Shown: positions 6,826 through 14,300 of the stretch, piece after piece | How positions within the stretch are numbered: the stretch's first letter is position 1 | Layout of the letters: each line of letters opens with the position of its first letter | Origin: Bifidobacterium breve | GTDB taxonomy: Bacteria > Actinomycetota > Thermoleophilia > Miltoncostaeales > Miltoncostaeaceae | NCBI GenBank assembly: GCA_945876305.1 | Contig: CAMCOB010000018.1 | Span: forward strand, 1 to 18,908 | Direction of reading: 5' to 3' | Length of the DNA: 18,908 nt | Notes under the pieces: generated by a model | Database searches by the model: none | What the model was told of the DNA's origin: nothing | What the model saw: the letters and a program-made list of their open reading frames with translations, nothing else | Position numbers and translations under genes: made by a program

Positions 6826-8325
6826 TTGGCCGTGGCGGATCTCGGATCAAATACCTTCCGCCTTGTGGTCTTTGAGTACACGCTGCCCGACGGCCCGTTC
6901 CGCCTGGTGGACGAGATCCGCGAAGTCGTGCGTCTTACTGAGGGGACCCCACCCGGGGCGCAAATCTCGGATGCCGCCATCGCGCGCGCGTCTCGCGTGG
7001 CACGCCTGTTCGCCGGCTTCTGCCGGAACTCGAATATCGACGAGGTGCGCGCGGTCGCCACCAGCGCCATCCGCGATGCCCCGAATGGTGCGGAGGTGCT
7101 CGCCGCCATCACCGACGGAGGGCTTCCCGCACGGGTCATCTCCGGCGATGAGGAAGCCAGATACGGCTACATCGGGGCGATCAATGGCACTACGCTCTGT
7201 GATGGCCTCATCGCCGAACTCGGCGGTGGCAGCATCCAGGTGGGCCGGGTGAGAGGTCGTCTGCTCACCGAATCGGTGAGCCAGCCGCTCGGGGCTGTGC
7301 GGATGACTGATGCGTTCATGCCGGGGCCAGTGGCCACGCGCGACGACGTGCTGCGGCTTCGCCGCCATGCGCTCGATGTCTTCCGGCGCGATCCGTGGAT
7401 CACCGACGGCGGTCGCATCGTGGCCATGGGCGGGGCGCTCCGCACGTTGGCCGCCATGGCGCAGAAAGCGTCCGATTATCCGCTTGGAGAGGTTCATGGG
7501 TACCAGCTCACCGGGGACGCGCTGCGCGACCTGATCGACCGGATGGTCACCCTGCCGGCACCGGAGCGCAGGCGGATCGCCGGGCTCAAGGCCGACCGCG
7601 CCGACATCATGCTGGCGGGCGCCGTGGTGGTGGACGCCCTCATGCACGCCGCGGGCGTGGACCGCATTGAGATCTGCGCCCAAGGTTTGCGCTGGGGTGT
7701 GTTCTGGGAGGAGTTCCTCGCCCCTGACGATCCACCCATCATCCAAGACGTGCGTGCAACGAGCGTTCGTGACCTCGCGCAGGTATATGGGTACGACCGT
7801 CCCCATGCGGAGCAGGTGGCCCGCCTCGCGCTTGAAATGTTCGACGGCCTCGGCCGGCTCGGGCTCCACGACGGCGACCCGCGCGAGCGGGAGTGGCTCC
7901 ACGCCGCTGGCATCCTCCACGACGTCGGAACCCTCGTGGACTACAACGACCACCATAAGCATGGTCACTACCTGGTGTTGCACGCAGGGCTCGCGGGGTT
8001 CCTCCACCGGGAGTTGGTGATCATCGCCCAACTGGTGCGCGGACACCGCAAGTCCATGCAGTCCCCCGGGAACCTCTCGCGCGTGCTGAAGCGTGGCGAT
8101 GAGGACCGCATCCTCCGGCTCGCGGCGCTCCTGCGCATTGCGGAGCAACTTGAGGTTGGGCGCGAGCGGGCAATTGAGGGCATCGACTGCGAGCGCTCAG
8201 GCGATCTGGTGACGTTGCACCTGCGGGCGGAGGGGGATGTGGACGTGGCCATCTGGTCGGCAGAGCAGGAGGCACAGGTGTTTGAGCGCGCCACGGGACA
8301 CCGGCTCGCCATCAAGAGCGCCTGA
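6826..8325 (+). CDS. Ppx/GppA exopolyphosphatase / pppGpp phosphatase with C-terminal HD domain
   Basis: Ppx/GppA enzymes release terminal phosphate from polyphosphate or convert pppGpp to ppGpp. From TTG 6826 the product is 499 residues, close to E. coli Ppx (513). The actin-like fold shows DLGSNTFRL (5-13), TSAIRDAPNG, SGDEEA (with E109 and E110 at the catalytic-glutamate position) and the second phosphate loop ELGGGSIQ (131-138). The last is unusual: the family normally has D at its first position and E at its last. The C-terminal half carries an HD-type domain with H365-D366 in ILHDVG and later HHKHGHY, as in E. coli Ppx. I chose TTG because AAGGA lies 7 nt upstream and the conserved strand starts there. 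An in-frame ATG at 6775 would add 17 residues (MGPRVSRPTG...) without a ribosome site and would overlap the divergent start codon. Confidence 0.9.
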   Translation: MAVADLGSNTFRLVVFEYTLPDGPFRLVDEIREVVRLTEGTPPGAQISDAAIARASRVARLFAGFCRNSNIDEVRAVATSAIRDAPNGAEVLAAITDGGLPARVISGDEEARYGYIGAINGTTLCDGLIAELGGGSIQVGRVRGRLLTESVSQPLGAVRMTDAFMPGPVATRDDVLRLRRHALDVFRRDPWITDGGRIVAMGGALRTLAAMAQKASDYPLGEVHGYQLTGDALRDLIDRMVTLPAPERRRIAGLKADRADIMLAGAVVVDALMHAAGVDRIEICAQGLRWGVFWEEFLAPDDPPIIQDVRATSVRDLAQVYGYDRPHAEQVARLALEMFDGLGRLGLHDGDPREREWLHAAGILHDVGTLVDYNDHHKHGHYLVLHAGLAGFLHRELVIIAQLVRGHRKSMQSPGNLSRVLKRGDEDRILRLAALLRIAEQLEVGRERAIEGIDCERSGDLVTLHLRAEGDVDVAIWSAEQEAQVFERATGHRLAIKSA

Positions 8326-8345
8326 CGCAGCAGCGCGGCGCAGGC
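8320..8345. terminator. Possible weak hairpin between convergent Ppx/GppA and yciH genes
   Basis: GCCTGACGC (8320-8328) can pair with GCGCAGGC (8338-8345) if one A is bulged, giving an 8-bp GC-rich stem across the 25-bp gap between the two stop codons. No T run follows on either strand. Confidence 0.3.
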
Positions 8346-8350
8346 AGTCG

Positions 8351-8689
8351 TTAGCCGCCAGCCACCTTCACCTGGAACCGGGTGCGGAGATGGTCGGCGA
8401 TGCGATCGCGGTGATCGCCTTGAATCTCGACGACGCCCTCTTTGACAGACCCCCCGGAACCCACGAGCCGTCGCAGTTCCTGTCCGACGCCCGCCAGATC
8501 GGCCGGCGGAATACCGGTCACGAGGGTGACGGTCTTGCCCTTACGCCCGGCCTTGGTACGGGACACCCGCACGATGCCGTCTGACGCACCCGCCGACGAC
8601 CTGGGAGCTGCAGCGGGATGCATTCGGCCACCCTCGGTAGAGAACACCGTGGAGGATGTGTCGCCGCCCGATCGCCTGATGCGCGCCAT
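8351..8689 (-). CDS. yciH: YciH/SUI1-family translation initiation factor
   Basis: This is the bacterial relative of eukaryotic eIF1 (SUI1), thought to bind the small ribosomal subunit and influence start-codon or stress-time initiation. The 112 residues match E. coli YciH along their length. TVFSTEGGRM in the N-terminal tail corresponds to YSTETGRI, and the SUI1 core shows RVSRTKAGRKGKTVTLVTG, GSGGSVKEGVVEIQGDHRD and a C-terminal FQVKVAGG. The ATG at 8689 is the first start after a TACCAT box on the minus strand, 7 nt away, so the mRNA is probably leaderless. A translation factor whose relative in eukaryotes inspects start codons, in a genome using leaderless and GTG or TTG starts, is worth noting, but a link is speculation. 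It converges on Ppx/GppA and diverges from the PHP gene. Confidence 0.92.
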   Translation of the reverse strand: MARIRRSGGDTSSTVFSTEGGRMHPAAAPRSSAGASDGIVRVSRTKAGRKGKTVTLVTGIPPADLAGVGQELRRLVGSGGSVKEGVVEIQGDHRDRIADHLRTRFQVKVAGG

Positions 8690-8696
8690 GGGGCCG

Positions 8697-8702
8697 ATGG
8701 TA
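8697..8702 (-). promoter_or_regulatory. Predicted -10 box of yciH (leaderless)
   Basis: The minus strand reads TACCAT followed by 7 nt and the ATG at 8689. It shares two base pairs with the opposing PHP-gene box. Confidence 0.5.
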
Positions 8703-8706
8703 CCCT
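8701..8706 (+). promoter_or_regulatory. Predicted -10 box of the PHP gene (leaderless)
   Basis: TACCCT lies 8 nt before the GTG at 8715. This favours that GTG over the in-frame ATGs at 8679, 8688 and 8697, which lie upstream of or within the box. Confidence 0.45.
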
Positions 8707-8714
8707 CGACGGCC

Positions 8715-9551
8715 GTGGTCACCGACCTCCATGCCCACACCAATCGGTCCGATGGATCACACCCGCCAGCCGAGTTGGTGGACATCGCGGCAGCGCGCGA
8801 AGTGGCTTTGCTGGCCGTCACCGACCACGACACCCTTGCCGGGGTGGACGAGGCTTTGGCGCGCGGACGCGCGACGGGCGTCCGGGTGATTCCGGGCATC
8901 GAGCTCTCCATCAGAGTGCCCCACGGCAGCATGCATCTGCTCGGATATTTCATCGACCCCGCCCCCATGCCCCTCGTCGGGATGATCGCCGGCTTCGCCG
9001 CAACCCGCACTGAGCGCGCGGAGGAAATGGTGGAGCGCCTCCGTGGCCTCGGCGTGCCGCTCGACTGGCAGGACGTGCTGGATGGCGCAGCCGGTGCGCC
9101 CCTCGGGCGTCCCCACATCGCCGAGGCGCTCATCCGCGCCGGCCACGTGAGCACCCGCAAAGAGGCCTTTGACCTGTACCTCGCCGACGGGGGGCCGGCA
9201 TACCCTGGCTCTGACGGCCTTGATGCGGAGGAGGGTGTGCGTCTGGTTCTTGAGTCTGGCGGTGCACCGGTACTGGCGCACCCTGAGACCCTGAAGCTCA
9301 ACGACGCCCATCTCGATCCATTTGTCGGCCGACTCGCCCGAGCCGGGTTGGTCGGGATTGAGGTGCACCGCCCCGAGCACACCCCCGATCAGTTCGCACG
9401 GTTCGGCGCCCTGGCGCGCCGCTGGGACCTCATCGCGTCGGGGGGCTCCGACTACCACCGCCCCACAAGCGCACACCATGCAGGGGCGACTGGCGATCCG
9501 CCTCTGCCGGCCGATACCGCTGACCGTCTGCTGGCTGCGGTGCTGCGGTAA
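8715..9551 (+). CDS. PHP-domain phosphoesterase (TrpH/YciV type)
   Basis: PHP proteins are trinuclear-metal phosphoesterases. The free-standing type of about 280 residues includes E. coli YciV (RNase AM, a 5'-3' exonuclease) and 3',5'-nucleotide bisphosphate phosphatases. From GTG 8715 the product has 278 residues. The metal motifs are DLHAHT...SDG with H6, H8 and D13, TDHDT (36-40), GIELS with E63, a later LAHPETL, and GGSDYHRP near the C-terminus. The start is chosen because the conserved strand VTDLHAH begins right there and a TAnnnT box lies 8 nt upstream. ATGs at 8679, 8688 and 8697 would add 6-12 residues, and the first two overlap yciH. Its stop TAA also begins the predicted -10 box of the following peptidase gene. 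The exact substrate, short RNA or pAp, is undecided. Confidence 0.88.
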   Translation: MVTDLHAHTNRSDGSHPPAELVDIAAAREVALLAVTDHDTLAGVDEALARGRATGVRVIPGIELSIRVPHGSMHLLGYFIDPAPMPLVGMIAGFAATRTERAEEMVERLRGLGVPLDWQDVLDGAAGAPLGRPHIAEALIRAGHVSTRKEAFDLYLADGGPAYPGSDGLDAEEGVRLVLESGGAPVLAHPETLKLNDAHLDPFVGRLARAGLVGIEVHRPEHTPDQFARFGALARRWDLIASGGSDYHRPTSAHHAGATGDPPLPADTADRLLAAVLR

Positions 9552-9554
9552 CGT
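9549..9554 (+). promoter_or_regulatory. Predicted -10 box of the M3 peptidase gene (leaderless)
   Basis: TAACGT followed by 7 nt and the ATG at 9562 follows the same rule as the other leaderless starts. Its first three bases are the stop codon of the PHP gene, so the peptidase may have its own promoter although only 10 nt separate the two genes. Confidence 0.4.
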
Positions 9555-9561
9555 CGGCCGC

Positions 9562-11352
9562 ATGACGACGACTGATTCCGCTCCGCGTGCCGAGGGCATC
9601 CACTGGGACCTCTCCCCTCTTGCCACTTCCGCCGACGACTGCCGCACGCGACTCGCCGCTGCGATTGACGACTGCCGAGCATTCGAATCGCGTCACCGCG
9701 GGCAGATTGCCGGATTCGATGGCGCGACGCTCGCCAACGCGCTTGCCGAGTTGTGCCGCATCGAGAATGAACTCGGCCGCCTGCACTCGTACACCTCTCT
9801 GCGCGAATCCGTGGATGTGTCGGACCCCGAGAACCAAGACCTCGACGCCCTGATGGACCGCTCGATGGTGGAGGCCGCCAATGCGCTGCGGTTCTTCGAG
9901 CTGGAATGGCTCGAGCTCGACGATGCCCTGGCCGATGGGCTGGCGAACGCCCCCGAGGTCGCTGGCGACCGCCACCACCTGCTGGCCGAGCGCCGATTCA
10001 AGCGGCACATGCTGAGCGAGCCCGAGGAGCGCATGCTGGGTGAGCGCAGCCCCGCTGCCGCCAGCGCGTGGCAGAGCCTGTTCGGTCGTATCACCTCCAC
10101 GCTCGAGACCGATTTCGACTCGGGCGACGGCACAGAGCCCCACACCATCGACCGCCTGCTGGCATGCGTACGCAACCCCGATCGGGACCTTCGCATGCGT
10201 GCGCTGGACACCCTGTACGCGACTCTGGGCCCCAACACGCCCACCCTCGCCCACTGCTACGACACCTTGGTGGGTGATCGCCTGGCAATGGACCGCCTTC
10301 GCAACTACGACGATCCCATGGACCCCACGCACCTGCGCAATGAGGTACCGGGCCCCGCCATCGAGACCATGATGAGTACCGTCGAAGGCCACTACGGGCT
10401 CGCACACCGCTGGTTTCGGGTAAAGGCCCGCCTACTGGGGCTCGACCGCCTGCACCTCGCCGACCAGTACGCCCCATTGGGCGAGGCCCGTGAGGTGCTG
10501 TGGCCCGAGGCCCGCACCATCATCGACTCATCATTCCGCGCGTTCTCTCCGCGCATCGGCGACATTGCCGATGGCTTCTTCGCCGAGCAGCGCATTGACG
10601 CGGAGCCGCGCACTGGCAAGCGCGGTGGCGCGTTCTGCGCGTCTGTGGCTCAGGATGCTCAGCCATTCATGCTGATGAATTTCACCGACCGCATGGACGA
10701 CGTGATGACCCTCGCCCACGAGCTCGGGCACGGGATGCACTTCACCCTGGCCGCCGAGCGCCAGACGGCACTGTCGTTTCACACCGGGCTCGCGCTCGCC
10801 GAGGTGCCGTCGACATTCGCCGAGATGATCGCGTTTGATCACCTGCTGGCCAACGAGGCCGACGAGGCCACCCGCACGGCGCTTGTGTGCGAGCGGGTTG
10901 AGGGTTCATTCGCGACGGTGTTCCGCCAGACGGTGCTGGCGCGGTACGAGCAGGAGGCCTACCGCCAGCGCGGTGAGGGCACCACGCTCACCGACGACCG
11001 GCTGTCAACCATCTGGTGGGACCAGAACGCGGCCTACTACGGCGACGCAGTGGAGATGCCCGAGGGGTACCGCCTGGGCTGGTCGTACATCCCGCACTTC
11101 ATCTCCACGCGCTTCTACACCTACGCCTATGTGTTCGCGCACCTCGTCACACTCGCGCTCTACGCCCAGTACCGCGCGCAGGGGGAGGAGTTCGTGCCGA
11201 AGTACCTCGACTTCCTCGCCGCCGGCGGTTCGGCGTCACCCGCCGACCTGCTTCGTCCGCTGGGCGTGGATCTGGACGACCGCGCGTGCTGGGAGCCCGG
11301 ATTCGCAGAGATGGAGCGCATGGTGACGCGCGCGGAGGAGATGACCGCGTAG
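9562..11352 (+). CDS. pepF: M3 family zinc oligoendopeptidase F
   Basis: PepF cuts short peptides in the cytoplasm, usually in peptide turnover. The 596 residues match the family length of about 600. The zinc site is HELGH at 386-390 (H386, H390, with catalytic E387), and the third ligand is E414 in LAEVPSTFAE. The N-terminal helical region (about 15-190, with HSYTSLRESVDVSDPENQ) is the usual M3_N-type domain. The C-terminal part has the substrate-binding segment GWSYIPHFISTRFYTYAYVFAHL. There is no signal peptide. The ATG at 9562 follows a TAnnnT box by 7 nt; a longer reading would overlap the PHP gene. The protein begins MTTTD, another threonine run after the start. The gene lies 10 nt after the PHP stop and 40 nt before the giant secreted-protein gene. 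No functional link between the three is evident. Confidence 0.95.
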   Translation: MTTTDSAPRAEGIHWDLSPLATSADDCRTRLAAAIDDCRAFESRHRGQIAGFDGATLANALAELCRIENELGRLHSYTSLRESVDVSDPENQDLDALMDRSMVEAANALRFFELEWLELDDALADGLANAPEVAGDRHHLLAERRFKRHMLSEPEERMLGERSPAAASAWQSLFGRITSTLETDFDSGDGTEPHTIDRLLACVRNPDRDLRMRALDTLYATLGPNTPTLAHCYDTLVGDRLAMDRLRNYDDPMDPTHLRNEVPGPAIETMMSTVEGHYGLAHRWFRVKARLLGLDRLHLADQYAPLGEAREVLWPEARTIIDSSFRAFSPRIGDIADGFFAEQRIDAEPRTGKRGGAFCASVAQDAQPFMLMNFTDRMDDVMTLAHELGHGMHFTLAAERQTALSFHTGLALAEVPSTFAEMIAFDHLLANEADEATRTALVCERVEGSFATVFRQTVLARYEQEAYRQRGEGTTLTDDRLSTIWWDQNAAYYGDAVEMPEGYRLGWSYIPHFISTRFYTYAYVFAHLVTLALYAQYRAQGEEFVPKYLDFLAAGGSASPADLLRPLGVDLDDRACWEPGFAEMERMVTRAEEMTA

Positions 11353-11368
11353 CCCCGGGGCGGCCGCC

Positions 11369-11387
11369 CTACCGTTGCGGTAGTTTT
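11369..11387 (+). promoter_or_regulatory. Inverted repeat at the giant-gene promoter: operator or small terminator
   Basis: CTACCG-TTG-CGGTAG (11369-11383) is a perfect 6-bp inverted repeat followed by TTTT (11384-11387). Its right arm supplies the TAG of the predicted -10 box TAGTTT. It could be a short intrinsic terminator for pepF, or a repressor site covering the giant-gene promoter, or both. A second palindrome, GGGCGGCCGCCC, lies just upstream at 11358-11369. Confidence 0.45.
11381..11386 (+). promoter_or_regulatory. Predicted -10 box of the giant secreted-protein gene
   Basis: TAGTTT lies 6 nt before the GTG at 11393 with no Shine-Dalgarno sequence between them, which suits a leaderless transcript. 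The spacing is one or two bases shorter than at the other starts. Confidence 0.35.
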
Positions 11388-11392
11388 ACGGG

Positions 11393-14300
11393 GTGTTTTC
11401 CCCGAAACACCACCCCCGTGCTCTCCTCATTGCTGGCGCGCTCGCAGCAGGCGTCTCTCTGCTCTGCGCATCACCCGGCCTGAGCCAAGACTCGCAGCCC
11501 CTCACTACGCGCGACGCCACCATCGTCGCCGAATACATCGGTGCCGCGGCGGGAGATGGAGCACCGAAGTCGCTGCTGGTCGCATCCGGACGTCTCTCAG
11601 TCGTCACATTCGGAGCGGCGTTCGATGGCCCCGCGCCAGCAGACGGCCCCGTCACTGCCACTGTCACCCTTCCAGATGGCCTCGTGTTCGTACGCGCCCG
11701 CACCGTCATGCCCGAGTCGCTCACTCAAGAGGCGCAGTGGATCTGCACGGCAACGGCGCCCACCGTCACCTGCACGTTGGGGACGACGGGAAATGCGTCC
11801 ACGCCCTACGCGCTGTCCCCCGATCAGTCGCCGCAGATGATCCTGGTGCTGCAGGGCACGGATTCATTGCCGCCCGTGGCAGCTGGCGGCGCGCCCATCG
11901 ACATGGGTGTGGTGCAGGCCGACCTCTCGGTGCCGCAAGCCGGCGCCGCCCCACTCACGGCGTCAACGACCCTACCCGTGCAGTCGACGGGCGAGCCTCC
12001 CGCACCGCGCATCGTGGTGAGCAAGGTGCTGCGCCCTAGCACCACGCCCGGCAACCCCGCCACATGGGAGGGATACGACCTCATCCCGCAGAACGTCGGC
12101 AGCGCAGCGGTTGCCGCGGGCGACGGCGCACCCGCGCTGCAGATCTCGCACGTCCTGCCCAATCTCCCGTTCCGCGGCACCACGGTGACCGGCGCAGGAT
12201 GGCGCTGTTCCACCAAGGGGAAGGGCACCTGCCGCACCATGCAGGGCATGGCCGTCGGCGACCTCGCCAAGGTCATCAAGGTGCGCTGGCCCGCCCGCAC
12301 CGATGCGAGCAAGATCAATTACCGGTGGATGCTCACGGGTATCGCGCACTTTGACGGCGCCCTCTTCCGGGTGTCGGATACCTCGACCGACCCCAGGGCA
12401 GTTCCGCCCCCGGCGAATACCGCACTGTTCAAGAGCCCAATGGAACTGAACCTGGCCGATACGTTGGTCGACCTCGAGATTCACGCGGACGCGCCCAAGG
12501 GCATTCAGGTGGTGGCTGGCCGGGGCCCGACGAAGCTCGTGATGGGCATGACGAATGTGGGCGATACACACGGACGCATCGTCGGCACCACGATCACCAT
12601 TCCCAAGGGCGTACTGGCGTCGGTGCCCACGAAGGGCTGGGCCTGTGAGGGCGTCAGCCCCACCATCACCTGCCGCTCGGCCGGATCACTCAGGCCTCGC
12701 GCAGACGTGCATTTCGACCTGATGCTCTCGGCTCCCGCGGGCATGCCCGCCGGCCCCGGGAAGATCGTGTTCGCACCCATCGGTCGCAAGAACGGCGTTC
12801 GCGGGGTGGAGCGGACCGTTGCCCTTGCCATCGTCGACCCCGGCGATCCCGTTGCCACGCCGCGAGTGCTCTTCCTCACCAAGTCTACCTGGACCCCGTG
12901 GGTCGATGGCAGTACCCAACGCGTGCCCGCACTGGACGACTTCACATACCGCATCGCGCTGTTCAACAGCGGGGGCGATGCGCTGAAGCCGGGCGTGCCG
13001 GTGAGCATCCGTCAGCGAATCGGTGCCGCAATGGGCCTGAAGGCGGTGCAACCCGGCGAGGGTGTCACGTGTGCCCCCGGGCCCGACGTGGCATGCACCT
13101 TCACGCCATCCGCCCCGGTGGCCCCCGATGCCACCTTCGGGAACGTGCTCGTGACAGTGCACCCCACGAAGCCTGACCCCACGGCCAATCTCGGAGTCAT
13201 CAACGCAGCGGTCGCCGGATCAAACGTCACGAAGGCCCTCCCCATGAAGGTGGAGGTCGTCGACAACCCCAACTCCCTGCGCCCGTCGATGGCGGTGACG
13301 CAGGAGCCCACGTCGGGTGGCGTGGGCAAGATGTCAATGATCTTGAGAAACGAGGGCACTGACCCAGTCAGTGGCCTCTCCGCAACCGGCCGTCTGCCTG
13401 CGAATGTGCGCGTCGCGCGCATCTCCGCGCCATCCGGCTGGTCATGCAGTGCACCGACCCGACGCGCGGTGGCGTGTGGCTACCGGGGAACTGTGCGCGG
13501 CAAGGCGCGCACCCCGGGCGTGGTGGTGCACCTGGCCGCTGCCCCGGGTCAGGGCGCATCGCGCGCTGAAATGGTGTGGAAGGCACGCGGGCGCGCCAGC
13601 GACGGCAGCCTGCAGGCCGGAATGCGCAAGGCTCTGCTGCCGGTGCGCGCGCACATCACTGTGGGTGCCACCGCGACGCCCAAGGTCGTAAGCGCTGTTC
13701 GCGAGATGACCGCCTACCACCGCCGTGTGGCCCTCGACGGCACATCCAGCGTGGGCAACGGCATCTCCCTCACGTACCGCTGGAGCCAGCGCTGCCTCAC
13801 GCCCGGCGATGTCACAAAGCTCCGGGCATGCAAGGGTCGCGTGACGCCGACTGCGCGCATCGACAGCGCGACCCTCCCCTCAACTCACGCGGTCCTCCCC
13901 ATTGTCACCACCCGCACCCAATTCGTATTCGACCTGACCATCACCGATCGCAGCGCCACCCAGCGAAAGACGGTGACCGTGGTCCAGGCAGTGCCCCAGA
14001 AGCTGGCGCGCACCGCCACGCGCGGCACTGGGCTCAGCCAGTCAGACACGGCAGCACGGGCCGGCATCGTCGCCGAACAGCGCGCGGCCGCGACCGCACG
14101 TCAACGCGCCGTGCGAGGTACCACCGCATCGCGTCGCGCTGCTGCCGCGAGTAATGCGCGCCGTGCCCGTGCGGCCCGTTCCAACACCCCCCGCGTCAAC
14201 ATCGGTGGTGGTGGTTTCGTGTCGGCCAAGCCGGGCACCGTGGTGCCCCTCACCGCGCAGACCCGTGGCGCCTGGGGCGGTGCGGTCACATACAGCTGGA

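Noticed and set aside
6847..8148. A 433-codon minus-strand frame opposite the Ppx/GppA gene.
   Set aside because: The composition is His/Glu/Pro-rich without recognisable domains, and it lies fully antisense to a gene with clear catalytic motifs.
11358..11369. GGGCGGCCGCCC as a terminator stem.
   Set aside because: It is a perfect palindrome with no loop and no T run, so it would not form a normal terminator; the neighbouring CTACCG repeat is the better candidate.
11411..11500. Possible lipoprotein signal around the Cys in SLLCAS of the giant protein.
   Set aside because: The residue before the Cys is Leu, not Gly, Ala or Ser, so the lipobox is not satisfied; an ordinary signal peptide fits better.
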